Part shown: piece by piece, positions 9,429 to 17,822 of the stretch
Numbering within the stretch: the stretch's first letter is position 1
Layout of the letters: the number at the start of each line of letters is the position of its first letter
Assembly (NCBI GenBank): GCA_900542465.1
Contig: UQNS01000002.1
Span: forward strand, 186,001-250,000
DNA: 64,000 bases
Direction of reading: 5' to 3'
DNA from: an uncultured Eubacteriales bacterium
GTDB lineage: Bacteria; Bacillota; Clostridia; Lachnospirales; Lachnospiraceae
Program-made: the position numbers and the translations under genes
The notes under the pieces: model-generated
Database searches by the model: none
Seen by the model: the letters and a program-made list of their open reading frames with translations, nothing else
What the model was told of the DNA's origin: nothing

Positions 9429-10382
9429 TTAATTCTCAGCTCCAGAACATTGACAGCTGTTTTCTTGGGAAGCTGAATCTAGAAGTGTCAAAATCACTGC
9501 CTGTCTTATATAAACAGCATTCTTGACCTGTTCGAAATATTTGGCACGAGGATCATTGTCTACGTCTACTGCTATCTCGTTTACACGCGGAAGCGGATGG
9601 AGGATATACATATCCTTTTTAGCTAGACTTAGCTTTTCCTTATCCAATATATAAAAATCTTTCATTCTCAGGTACTCATCCTCAGAGAAGAATCTTTCCT
9701 GCTGTACTCTTGTCATATAAAGTATATCAAGCTCGCCAATAGCGTCCTCGAGAGATTCTACTTCAACAAAATCCATATTTTTTTCCATAAGAATATCTTC
9801 GCGAACGTAACTTGGGATCTTTAATTCACTTGGTGAGATGAGTACGAATCTGACGTTTTTATAACGAACAAGAGCTTGGATAAGAGAGTGAACTGTACGA
9901 CCGAATTTTAGGTCTCCGCAGATACCGATAGTGAAATTATCAAGAGAGCCTCTGAGTTCTCTGATCGTCATTATGTCAGCCAGGGTCTGGGTAGGGTGCT
10001 GATGTCCGCCGTCACCGGCATTTACAACGGGAATAGTTGAAAAATCGGATGCGACTCTGGGAGCGCCTTCTTTTGGATGTCTCATTGCACATATATCTGC
10101 ATATTGTGAAATAACACGAATAGTATCAGCAACAGTTTCTCCCTTTGTTGCTGAACTTGATGATGCTTCAGAGAATCCTAAGGCTTTACCTCCCATGTTA
10201 ATCATTGCTGCTTCAAAACTTAATCTTGTTCTTGTGCTTGGCTCATAAAACAGGGTGGCGATCTTTTTTCCATCACAGCGATGAGCATAGGCTTCTGGAT
10301 CAATACTGATGTCATGGGCAAGATCGAGAAGTTGATTGGTTTCTTCAACCGTAAAATCAAGTGGACTTAACAAATGCCTCAT
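9429..10382 (-). CDS. pyrB: Aspartate carbamoyltransferase catalytic subunit PyrB
   Basis: Catalytic subunit (317 aa) that condenses carbamoyl phosphate and aspartate, the first committed step of UMP synthesis. The carbamoyl-phosphate site FYEPSTRTRLSFE and the HPLPRVNEI loop are present, as is GDGGHQHPTQTL. It is followed by pyrI. The ATG is preceded by GGAGG at 10390-10394 on the minus strand. The candidate promoter (10409-10437) leaves only about 20 bases of leader, so no PyrR-type attenuator or UTP-sensing leader is seen here. Confidence 0.98.
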   Translation of the reverse strand: MRHLLSPLDFTVEETNQLLDLAHDISIDPEAYAHRCDGKKIATLFYEPSTRTRLSFEAAMINMGGKALGFSEASSSSATKGETVADTIRVISQYADICAMRHPKEGAPRVASDFSTIPVVNAGDGGHQHPTQTLADIMTIRELRGSLDNFTIGICGDLKFGRTVHSLIQALVRYKNVRFVLISPSELKIPSYVREDILMEKNMDFVEVESLEDAIGELDILYMTRVQQERFFSEDEYLRMKDFYILDKEKLSLAKKDMYILHPLPRVNEIAVDVDNDPRAKYFEQVKNAVYIRQAVILTLLDSASQENSCQCSGAEN

Positions 10383-10408
10383 TGTGTAACCTCCGATAAA
10401 TTTTTTAT

Positions 10409-10437
10409 ATTGTACCCTTGTTTCAAGTTCGTGTAAA
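10409..10437 (-). promoter_or_regulatory. Candidate promoter of pyrBI
   Basis: On the minus strand TTTACA (10437-10432), 17 bases, then TACAAT (10414-10409). Predicted transcription start is about 10402, 20 bases before the pyrB ATG. The spacing and match are good; not tested. Confidence 0.65.
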
Positions 10438-10528
10438 TAGGAGACCGTGCCCGGAAAGAGTAAAATAAAAATTAAATTAAAAGTATATAAAATGTGCTAT
10501 TTTACTAGGTTTTGGAGTGGTCCGGGTT

Positions 10529-10557
10529 TTGACCGCTATACTTAGTTATGATATAAT
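10529..10557 (+). promoter_or_regulatory. Candidate promoter of trpS
   Basis: TTGACC (10529-10534), 17 bases, TATAAT (10552-10557). The leader to the trpS start is only about 30 bases, so there is no room for a T-box riboswitch. Confidence 0.7.
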
Positions 10558-10593
10558 TCAGCAATATATATTTTAATCAAAGAGGGAATGAAA

Positions 10594-11679
10594 ATGGCTG
10601 AAATTATACTGACCGGAGACCGCCCGACCGGCAAACTACATCTGGGACATTATGTGGGCTCTTTAAAACAGAGAGTCATCCTGCAGGATTCTGGAAAATT
10701 CGATGATATTTTCATTATGATAGCGGATGCTCAGGCGCTTACAGATAATGCGGATAATCCTGATAAGATACGAAATTCACTTATCGAGGTCGTTCTTGAT
10801 TATTTATCAGTAGGGCTGGATCCTGATAAGTCCAATATTTTTATTCAGTCACAGATAAGAGCTCTGCCTGAGCTTACCTGTTATTATATGAATCTTGTCA
10901 CGGTTGCGAGACTGCAGAGAAATCCTACAGTGAAATCTGAGATACAGATGAGAGGTTTTGAAGCGGAACTGCCGGTGGGCTTCTTCACATATCCGATAAG
11001 TCAGGCAGCGGATATCACAGCTTTTAAAGCAACGCTGGTCCCTGCAGGAGAAGACCAGGAGCCTATGATCGAGCAGACAAGGGAGATAGTGAGAAGGTTT
11101 AATAATATTTACGGAGAGGTATTAGTTGAACCAAAGATCATGCTTTCAGAAAAAAATGTATGTAAGCGTCTTCCGGGAACAGATGGCAAGGCTAAGATGA
11201 GTAAATCTTTAGGAAACGGCATATATCTTTCAGACTCTAAGGAAATGGTCAAACAGAAGGTCATGAGCATGTATACAGACCCTGACCATATAAGGATAGA
11301 GGATCCGGGCAAGATAGAAGGCAATGCTGTATTCACATATCTTGATGCGTTTGCGGTCCCAAAAGATTTTTCGGATTTTCTTCCTGATTATGCAGGACTG
11401 GGGGAACTTAAGGAACATTATAAAAGAGGCGGACTGGGTGATGTTAAGATAAAAAAATTTCTTATCAATGTTCTGGAAAGAGAGCTGGAGCCTATAAGAC
11501 AGCGCAGAGCTTTATTTGAGCAGGATATTCCGGGCGTTTATGAGATCCTCAGAGAAGGAACCAGAAGGGCAAATGAGGTTGCTGATGCCACGCTTGAAGA
11601 GGTCAAGTCGGCTATGAGAATAAATTATTTTGACGATGAGACCTTGATCAGATCACAGGCTGAGTTATATAAAAAATGA
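10594..11679 (+). CDS. trpS: Tryptophanyl-tRNA synthetase
   Basis: Class I aminoacyl-tRNA synthetase (361 aa from this start) that charges tRNA-Trp. It has the HIGH-type signature KLHLGHYVGS and the KMSKS signature as AKMSKSLGN. Two in-frame ATGs exist at 10588 and 10594. AGAGGG at 10581-10586 is only 1 base from the first but 7 bases from the second, so 10594 is preferred. Expression is probably driven by the promoter at 10529-10557, without a T-box leader. nrdR follows 20 bases later. Confidence 0.97.
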   Translation: MAEIILTGDRPTGKLHLGHYVGSLKQRVILQDSGKFDDIFIMIADAQALTDNADNPDKIRNSLIEVVLDYLSVGLDPDKSNIFIQSQIRALPELTCYYMNLVTVARLQRNPTVKSEIQMRGFEAELPVGFFTYPISQAADITAFKATLVPAGEDQEPMIEQTREIVRRFNNIYGEVLVEPKIMLSEKNVCKRLPGTDGKAKMSKSLGNGIYLSDSKEMVKQKVMSMYTDPDHIRIEDPGKIEGNAVFTYLDAFAVPKDFSDFLPDYAGLGELKEHYKRGGLGDVKIKKFLINVLERELEPIRQRRALFEQDIPGVYEILREGTRRANEVADATLEEVKSAMRINYFDDETLIRSQAELYKK

Positions 11680-11699
11680 TCTAGGTAAGGAGGAATGAT

Positions 11700-12149
11700 A
11701 TGAAATGTCCTTTCTGCGGTTATGATGACTGCAAAGTTATTGATTCAAGACCAACAGAATCTGGCGAGATTCGCAGAAGACGCCAGTGCAATAAATGCGA
11801 TAAGCGTTTCACAACATATGAGAGAATAGAAACGATCCCGCTCATGGTCATAAAGAAAGATGAAACAAGGGAGCCGTATGACCGTGAAAAGATAAGATCA
11901 GGTATCGTTCGCTCCTGCCATAAACGTCCTGTCTCAGCAGAAACGATAGATGCAATGACAGAGTCCATTGAAAATGCTATTTTCAACATGGAAAAAAAGG
12001 AGATTTATACTAACGACATTGGCGAGTTGGTTATGGAGCGTTTAAAAGATGTTGATGAAGTGGCATATGTCAGATTTGCCTCTGTTTACAGAGAGTTTAA
12101 GGATGTAAATACTTACATTGACGAGATTCAGAAATTTCTTAAGAAATAG
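11700..12149 (+). CDS. nrdR: Transcriptional repressor NrdR
   Basis: Regulator of ribonucleotide reductase genes, 149 aa. The N-terminal zinc ribbon begins MKCPFCGYDDCKVIDSR and has a second Cys pair CNKCDKRF. An ATP-cone domain follows from about residue 45 and senses ATP/dATP. It is known in this family to bind paired NrdR boxes upstream of nrd operons; none was found near this gene. It lies between trpS and the YqeG-like gene in a plus-strand run. Confidence 0.97.
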   Translation: MKCPFCGYDDCKVIDSRPTESGEIRRRRQCNKCDKRFTTYERIETIPLMVIKKDETREPYDREKIRSGIVRSCHKRPVSAETIDAMTESIENAIFNMEKKEIYTNDIGELVMERLKDVDEVAYVRFASVYREFKDVNTYIDEIQKFLKK

Positions 12150-12161
12150 TAGGTGATCATA

Positions 12162-12677
12162 ATGAAACATGTTCTTTTTCCAAGTGCTTATTTCGATTCT
12201 ACATTTGCGATCAATTTCAGAGAGTTGAGGAGCAAGGGATATAATGGACTTCTTTTTGATATAGATAATACACTGACAATGCATAATGTGCGTGCTCAGG
12301 AAAAAGAAGTCAATTTTTTTGAACATTTAAAAACACTGGGATTTAAGACTGTATTAATGTCTAACAATAGTAAAGAGCGGGTCGAGCCGTTTGCAAGACT
12401 TGTAAATACCAAGTATATATCACGTGCTCAGAAGCCATTGTCGTGGGCGTACAACAAGGCTATGGATATGATAGGCACATCAGTGGAAGACACAATCTTT
12501 ATAGGAGACCAGCTTTATACTGATATTGTTGGAGCTAACAGGGCGGGAGTCAAGTCTATCCTGGTCCACCCGATCTCTTCAAAAGAAGCTTTTTGGATCA
12601 AGATGAAAAGGGTCATAGAAAAACCGGTAATTGCCGCTTATGAAATGACTCATAAGAAGAATGTTATTACTTTTTAA
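12162..12677 (+). CDS. YqeG-family HAD phosphatase
   Basis: A HAD-superfamily IIIA phosphatase of 171 aa. Motif I is FDIDNTL (nucleophile Asp and acid/base Asp), motif II SNNS, and motif III/IV FIGDQLYTDIVGANRAG. Related proteins in Firmicutes are called YqeG; their substrate is not settled. An in-frame GTG at 12153 would give three extra residues, but AGGTG at 12151-12155 is placed to serve the ATG at 12162. In Bacillus, yqeG sits next to aroE, and here an aroE fusion follows directly, so the neighbourhood is conserved. Confidence 0.88.
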   Translation: MKHVLFPSAYFDSTFAINFRELRSKGYNGLLFDIDNTLTMHNVRAQEKEVNFFEHLKTLGFKTVLMSNNSKERVEPFARLVNTKYISRAQKPLSWAYNKAMDMIGTSVEDTIFIGDQLYTDIVGANRAGVKSILVHPISSKEAFWIKMKRVIEKPVIAAYEMTHKKNVITF

Positions 12678-12697
12678 CTTACATATGGAGAATATTA

Positions 12698-14269
12698 ATG
12701 AAAGATATCATAGGGACGACCAGGCTTTGCGCGCTTCTGGGAAATCCTACAGGTCATTCGCTTTCTCCCATGATACATAATAATTTAGCATCTTCAACGA
12801 AGACGGATATGGCATATACGACATTTTCAGTTGAAAAAGAGGCTTTGGAAGATGCTGTCAGGGGAGCATTTGCGCTTGGCATAGTGGGAATGAATGTAAC
12901 CGTTCCTTATAAACAGGAGGTTATGAAATATCTTGTAGGAACAGACCCGCTTGCCAGAGCTATAGGAGCGGTAAATACACTTGTCCGAAAAGAGAACGGT
13001 TATTATGGCTATAATACAGATATTCTCGGATTCTCAAGAGAACTGGCCGCCAATAATTTCAGCGTTAAAAATCGTGATGTCGTGATCCTCGGGGCCGGCG
13101 GAGTTGCAAGGGCTATCGCATTTGCATGCGCGAAGGATGGAGCGGCAAGGATATTCATTCTTAACAGATCTGTTGATAAAGCTGAAGCTCTTGCCGATGA
13201 CCTGGACATGTATTTTGATCTGCCTAAGGGAGAGAAGGTCATTCCTATGAGCCTTAACAGGTCAGAAGAGGTAGAAGCAGAAGATTTTCTTCTTGTGCAG
13301 ACTACAGATATAGGCATGTATCCTAAAGTGGAGAATATAATTCTGGAGGAATCCAGACTTTATGATGAGGCAGCTTTTGGATTTGATGTTGTTTATAACC
13401 CGTATAATACAGGCTTTATGAACAAGCTCAAATCAAAAGGGAAAAGAGCTGTTAACGGACTGCCGATGCTTTTGTATCAAGGTATAGAGGCATACAAGAT
13501 GTGGTTTAATGATGCCAGGATCACACGGGATATGGAAAAAAGCATTTATATAAAGCTTAAGAATTATTTCAATAATGATACAGCCGACAGACAGGATAAA
13601 AAGGATACACAGCAAGTAAAGGAAAATCTCATTCTTGTTGGATTTATGGGATCAGGCAAGACTACTCTTGGCAAATGGATCTCGAGGCATACAGGAAGAG
13701 AATTGATAGATACTGACAAAGAAGTTGAAATTACAGCAGGCAGGACTGTAAAAGAAATATTTGAGGCGGATGGTGAGGAAGCCTTCAGAGCATTGGAAAC
13801 GGATGTGCTTAAAAAGCTGGCAGCTTCAAAGAAAAAGAATATGGTTATTTCGGTTGGGGGAGGAACTCTGTTAAGACCGGAAAACAGGCGTATTCTTAAA
13901 AAGATAGGTATAGTCGTGTATCTTAGGGCATCATCTGAGGAACTTATGAGAAGGCTCAGGTATGATGAACGCCGCCCGCTTCTGCAGGGGAAAAATGGTG
14001 AGGAGAGACAGGATCTTATCATAGCTATGCTTAAAGATCGCGAGCCTGTGTATCTGTCCAGCGCCAATCTTGTGATAAGGACAGATGGTGTGTATTTTCC
14101 GCGCATCTATCAGATAATAAATAAAAAGATAAAATCGGGAAAGGTCGTTTGTTCTGCAAAAAATAATCCTAAGACGAGATCCAAAAATGAAAATGCTGCA
14201 TTGAATAAGAAAGCAAAGCGTAATTATTGGCATAAAAACCGTTCTAATTACAGAAAGGACAAGGAATGA
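12698..14269 (+). CDS. Fused shikimate dehydrogenase - shikimate kinase (AroE-AroK)
   Basis: One 523-aa protein for two consecutive steps of aromatic amino acid synthesis. Residues 1 to about 290 are AroE: the shikimate site (LSPMIHN), catalytic Lys72 in TVPYKQ, Asp108 in YNTDILG and the NADP motif GAGGVARAI (132-140). Residues about 308-478 are shikimate kinase: P-loop GFMGSGKTT (315-323), substrate Asp in LIDTD, and VGGGTLLR. Residues 480-523 form a strongly basic tail of unknown role. The stop overlaps the aroQ start by four bases (ATGA). The fusion is read directly and no stop or frameshift separates the domains. Confidence 0.95.
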   Translation: MKDIIGTTRLCALLGNPTGHSLSPMIHNNLASSTKTDMAYTTFSVEKEALEDAVRGAFALGIVGMNVTVPYKQEVMKYLVGTDPLARAIGAVNTLVRKENGYYGYNTDILGFSRELAANNFSVKNRDVVILGAGGVARAIAFACAKDGAARIFILNRSVDKAEALADDLDMYFDLPKGEKVIPMSLNRSEEVEAEDFLLVQTTDIGMYPKVENIILEESRLYDEAAFGFDVVYNPYNTGFMNKLKSKGKRAVNGLPMLLYQGIEAYKMWFNDARITRDMEKSIYIKLKNYFNNDTADRQDKKDTQQVKENLILVGFMGSGKTTLGKWISRHTGRELIDTDKEVEITAGRTVKEIFEADGEEAFRALETDVLKKLAASKKKNMVISVGGGTLLRPENRRILKKIGIVVYLRASSEELMRRLRYDERRPLLQGKNGEERQDLIIAMLKDREPVYLSSANLVIRTDGVYFPRIYQIINKKIKSGKVVCSAKNNPKTRSKNENAALNKKAKRNYWHKNRSNYRKDKE

Positions 14270-14709
14270 AGATACTTGTGATCAATGGTCCCAATCTTAA
14301 TTTTCTGGGAATACGAGAAAAAGACCTTTATGGAACGAAGGATTATGATTTTCTTCAGGAGCGTATAAAAGATAAAGCTGCAGACCTGGAAATGGATGTA
14401 GAGATCTTTCAGTCTAATAGTGAAGGTGCGATCATTGACAGGATCCAGCTGGCCTATCTTGAGAACCTGAATGGTATCATAATAAATCCGGGGGCACTTT
14501 CTCATACAAGCGTATCATTGCATGACGCTCTCACTTCGGTTACAACGATGCCTAAGATAGAAGTCCATATAACGAATATCCATGCACGTGAAGAGTTCAG
14601 ACAAAGATCAGTTACTGCTCCGGCGTGTGATGGTCAGATATGCGGACTTGGTATAAATGGATATCTCTATGCGCTTGAAGCCGTAAAAGATATCCTCCTT
14701 TTGAGCTGA
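14266..14709 (+). CDS. aroQ: 3-dehydroquinate dehydratase, type II
   Basis: Dodecameric type II enzyme (147 aa) converting 3-dehydroquinate to 3-dehydroshikimate, the step just before AroE. Family motifs are NGPNLNFLGIRE at the N-terminus (with the catalytic Tyr nearby in DLYG), the loop NPGALSHTSVSLHDAL, VHITNIHAREEFR and a C-terminal GLGINGYLYALEA. Translation is coupled to aroE-aroK by a 4-base overlap. Together the two genes encode three successive shikimate pathway enzymes. Confidence 0.97.
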   Translation: MKILVINGPNLNFLGIREKDLYGTKDYDFLQERIKDKAADLEMDVEIFQSNSEGAIIDRIQLAYLENLNGIIINPGALSHTSVSLHDALTSVTTMPKIEVHITNIHAREEFRQRSVTAPACDGQICGLGINGYLYALEAVKDILLLS

Positions 14710-14740
14710 TATGTGTTTTCACATGAACAGCTATAAAAGC

Positions 14741-14769
14741 TTGAAAAATATCACTCCCTATATTAATAT
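14741..14769 (+). promoter_or_regulatory. Candidate promoter of efp
   Basis: TTGAAA (14741-14746), 17 bases, TAATAT (14764-14769), in the 107-base gap between aroQ and efp. A good -35 and an acceptable -10. Confidence 0.45.
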
Positions 14770-14816
14770 TATGTGAGTTATGTGGATTTTATAAAATAAT
14801 TTGGAGGAAAGTCTTA

Positions 14817-15374
14817 ATGATTAGTGCAGGAGATTTTAAAAACGGAATTACTTTGGAATATGATGGCGGCATCTGGCAGATCATCGAATTCCAGCATGTA
14901 AAGCCTGGTAAGGGTGCGGCTTTCGTTAGAACAAAGCTTAAAAATATCGTCAGTGGCGGTGTAATTGAAAAATCATTCCGTCCTACTGAGAAATTCCCGC
15001 TTGCTCATATCGACAAGAAAGATTGCCAGTATCTTTACAATGATGGTGATTTCTATAACTTCATGGATAATGAAACATTTGACCAGACAGCGCTTACAGC
15101 TGATCAGGTAGGTGATGCGCTTAAATTCGTTAAGGAAAATGAAGTGGTTAAGATCCTCTCACATAAGGGCAATGTATTTGCTATTGAGCCACCTATGTTT
15201 GTTGAACTTCTTATCACAGAGTCAGAGCCGGGTGTTAAGGGTGATACAGCTACAGGTGCGACTAAGCCGGCTATCGTTGAGACAGGTGCTCAGGTAATGG
15301 TTCCTCTTTTTGTTAACCAGGGCGATACAATCAAGATCGATACTCGTACAGGTGAGTATCTTTCAAGAGTTTAA
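14817..15374 (+). CDS. efp: Translation elongation factor P
   Basis: EF-P (185 aa) relieves ribosomes stalled on polyproline. The three beta-barrel domains are recognisable: N-terminal KOW-like part (MISAGDFKNGITLEYDGG), the modification loop at VKPGKGAAFVRTKLKN with a Lys in the usual place, and the C-terminal PROSITE-type stretch ATKPAIVETGAQVMVPLFV. GGAGGAAA precedes the ATG by about 8 bases. A terminator at 15396-15436 follows. Confidence 0.98.
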   Translation: MISAGDFKNGITLEYDGGIWQIIEFQHVKPGKGAAFVRTKLKNIVSGGVIEKSFRPTEKFPLAHIDKKDCQYLYNDGDFYNFMDNETFDQTALTADQVGDALKFVKENEVVKILSHKGNVFAIEPPMFVELLITESEPGVKGDTATGATKPAIVETGAQVMVPLFVNQGDTIKIDTRTGEYLSRV

Positions 15375-15395
15375 TTTTTTGACTTAGAAACTTTG

Positions 15396-15436
15396 AAAAA
15401 TCAATGTCGAATGCTTTTCGATGTTGATTTTTTTAC
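15396..15436 (+). terminator. Terminator after efp
   Basis: AAAAATCAATGTCGA and TCGATGTTGATTTTT form a 15-bp stem with two G-U pairs followed by T residues. A possible upstream ATG for the next gene (15421) lies inside this hairpin, which argues against using it as a start. Confidence 0.8.
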
Positions 15437-15450
15437 ATATAGGAGATTTT

Positions 15451-16446
15451 ATGAGATTTTTTACAAAACTTGAAAAAAAGTTCGGTAAATTTGCTGTCCC
15501 GCATCTTATGCTGTACATAACTGTAGCCTACGCAATAGGTTATATTATGTACTGGGCAGGGGGGATACAGATATTATCGCTGCTTTCACTTAATGCAGAG
15601 AAGATCCTGCAAGGACAGGTGTGGAGGATAGTCACGTTTATTATTCAGCCTCCGACGAGTTCATCACCGATCTTCTTTTTAATAACTCTTTATTTTTATT
15701 ATATGATAGGAAGCTATCTTGAGCGGGAGTGGGGTAAATTTTCTTTCAACCTTTACTTCTTCTCCGGCATGGCATTACATGTGATCGCAGCTATAGTTAT
15801 ATATCTGATATTCGGCGTGGTTATGCAGATGTCAGTCTACTATCTGAATCTTGCACTATTTATGGCGTTTGCATTTGAACAGCCGGATACGATGCTGAGG
15901 CTCTTCTTCATAATTCCGTTCAAAATAAGATGGATGGCCATAATAGATGCGATATACCTGGGAGCAACGATCGTGCTTGGATATATGGCTATATTTATTC
16001 CATTTTCATATAATTTCCACATGGTCATGGCGCAGTTTGGTATCAGACTTAGCCCGACAAATGCCACAGCTGCACTGATAGCAATGCTTAATTTCATTTT
16101 ATATATGGTATTTATGAGGCCTAAAAAAAGGGTAAATGATTATTATAAGAGAACCAATGCATATTCAGGCAATTATACAGGGGCCTATAATTACGGATCA
16201 TATGCGAGAAAGTCGGCGCCAGAGGGTAGCGATCAGGGAAAATATGGACAGGACGATGTTGTTCAGTTTAAAATAAGACCGCGTCACAAATGCGCTATTT
16301 GCGGAAAGACAGATCTTGATGATGAAAATGAAATATTCAGATTCTGCTCTAAGTGTGATGGTGCATATGAGTATTGCAGTGAACATTTGAAGAATCATAA
16401 TCACGTTTATAGAGATGTAAATGATGGTACTCTGAAAAGAGATTAA
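15451..16446 (+). CDS. Rhomboid-like polytopic membrane protein with C-terminal zinc-binding motif, probably non-catalytic
   Basis: A 331-aa membrane protein. The first 220 residues hold about six hydrophobic segments and echo rhomboid/derlin features: GQVWRIVTFIIQP before a membrane segment and an E-x-x-WG-like LEREWGKFSFNLYFFSG. The rhomboid protease serine motif GxSG is not found in the expected later helix (YYLNLALFMAFAF), so it is probably a pseudoprotease. The C-terminus has CAICGK and FCSKCDGAYEYC plus several His, likely a zinc ribbon. AGGAG at 15441-15445 fixes the start at 15451 rather than 15421. tyrS follows 27 bases later. Function unknown. Confidence 0.7.
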   Translation: MRFFTKLEKKFGKFAVPHLMLYITVAYAIGYIMYWAGGIQILSLLSLNAEKILQGQVWRIVTFIIQPPTSSSPIFFLITLYFYYMIGSYLEREWGKFSFNLYFFSGMALHVIAAIVIYLIFGVVMQMSVYYLNLALFMAFAFEQPDTMLRLFFIIPFKIRWMAIIDAIYLGATIVLGYMAIFIPFSYNFHMVMAQFGIRLSPTNATAALIAMLNFILYMVFMRPKKRVNDYYKRTNAYSGNYTGAYNYGSYARKSAPEGSDQGKYGQDDVVQFKIRPRHKCAICGKTDLDDENEIFRFCSKCDGAYEYCSEHLKNHNHVYRDVNDGTLKRD

Positions 16447-16473
16447 TTTTAGAGATTAAAGGGAGACGATTTA

Positions 16474-17691
16474 ATGGATATGTATGAAGAGTTGCAGGCT
16501 CGCGGGCTTGTCGCACAGGTTACAGATGAAGAGATCATAAAAGAGTTGATCAATACGGGGAAGGCTGTTTTTTATATAGGTATCGATCCTACGGCTGACA
16601 GCCTGCACATTGGTCATTATATGGCGCTTTGTCTTATGAAAAGGCTGCAGATGGCAGGAAACAAACCTATATGCCTTGTGGGCGGCGGAACAGCCATGAT
16701 CGGAGATCCTTCAGGCAAGACAGATATGCGTAAGATGCTCACAAAAGAAGACATTGAACATAATGTGGAGCATATCAAAAGTCAGGTATCAAAATTTATT
16801 GATTTTTCTGGTGATAAGGCGCTTCTTGTAAATAATGCAGACTGGCTGTCAGATCTTAATTATATAGATATGTTAAGAGAGGTCGGTCCTCATTTCAGTG
16901 TAAACAATATGTTGAGAGCTGAATGCTATAAGCAGAGAATGGAAAACGGTCTCAGCTTTCTGGAGTTCAACTATATGATCATGCAGGCCTATGATTTCTA
17001 TGTTTTATATCAGAAGTACGGATGTAATTTTGAATTTGGCGGTGATGATCAGTGGAGCAATATGCTTGCAGGAACTGAACTTATAAGAAGAAAGCTTGGA
17101 AAGAATGCATCAGCCATGACTATTCCTCTTCTTACCAATTCAGAAGGAAAGAAGATGGGAAAGACAGTTGCAGGGGCGCTCTGGCTGGATGAGGAGAAGA
17201 CTTCTGTATATGACTTTTTCCAATATTGGAGAAATGTTGATGATGCAGATGTTATCAAGTGCCTGAAAATGATAACTTTCCTTCCTTTGGAAGAAATAAA
17301 GGAAATGGAAAAGTGGGAAGGTGCTCAGCTTAATAAGGCGAAAGAGATACTTGCATTTGAAGTTACCAAACAGATACACGGAGAAGAAAAGGCAGCTAAG
17401 GCGCTTGAAGCTGCACAGGCTGTTTTCTCGGGCGGAAGTTCGGAAAATATGCCTGAAGTCAGGCTGACTGAAAATGACTTTAAAGATGGTCGGATAGACG
17501 CTATAAGCCTTGCTTTTGCGACAGGAATTTTCAGTTCCCGTTCAGAAGCAAGAAGAACTATCCAGCAAGGCGGTATTTTTGTAAATAAAGAAAAGGTCGA
17601 GTCGATCGATAAGACATTTGACAAAGAATTTTTTAATGAAGAAGTAATAGTTCAGAGAGGGAAAAAGAAATTCTTCAGGTTTTCCATCTGA
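16474..17691 (+). CDS. tyrS: Tyrosyl-tRNA synthetase
   Basis: TyrRS of 405 aa, charging tRNA-Tyr. The class I HIGH motif is LHIGHYMALC, the tyrosine-binding region includes MQAYDFYVLYQKYG and GGDDQWSNM, and the KMSKS loop is the KKMGKT variant. The C-terminal S4 RNA-binding domain is present (SEARRTIQQGGIFVNKEKV). No T-box leader is possible because the upstream gene ends 27 bases before. A terminator follows at 17717-17752. Confidence 0.98.
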   Translation: MDMYEELQARGLVAQVTDEEIIKELINTGKAVFYIGIDPTADSLHIGHYMALCLMKRLQMAGNKPICLVGGGTAMIGDPSGKTDMRKMLTKEDIEHNVEHIKSQVSKFIDFSGDKALLVNNADWLSDLNYIDMLREVGPHFSVNNMLRAECYKQRMENGLSFLEFNYMIMQAYDFYVLYQKYGCNFEFGGDDQWSNMLAGTELIRRKLGKNASAMTIPLLTNSEGKKMGKTVAGALWLDEEKTSVYDFFQYWRNVDDADVIKCLKMITFLPLEEIKEMEKWEGAQLNKAKEILAFEVTKQIHGEEKAAKALEAAQAVFSGGSSENMPEVRLTENDFKDGRIDAISLAFATGIFSSRSEARRTIQQGGIFVNKEKVESIDKTFDKEFFNEEVIVQRGKKKFFRFSI

Positions 17692-17716
17692 TCAATGTAT
17701 TATTTATTAAGATCTG

Positions 17717-17752
17717 AAGAGGATCTGTCGTTATGGCAGGTTCTCTTTTTTT
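17717..17752 (+). terminator. Terminator after tyrS
   Basis: AAGAGGATCTG and CAGGTTCTCTT pair over 11 bases (two G-U pairs), followed by TTTTT. Confidence 0.85.
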
Positions 17753-17822
17753 AATTGGACAATAATGATATTCTATACTTATAGACAGGAAAGTCTCGTT
17801 TGTTTTATAAGGATGTGACAGT

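Noticed and set aside
10383..10593. Possible T-box leader for trpS or attenuator for pyrBI
   Set aside because: Promoters leave leaders of only about 20-30 bases, too short for a T-box or PyrR-type leader.
16447..16473. Possible T-box for tyrS
   Set aside because: The upstream gene ends 27 bases before tyrS; no space for a leader.
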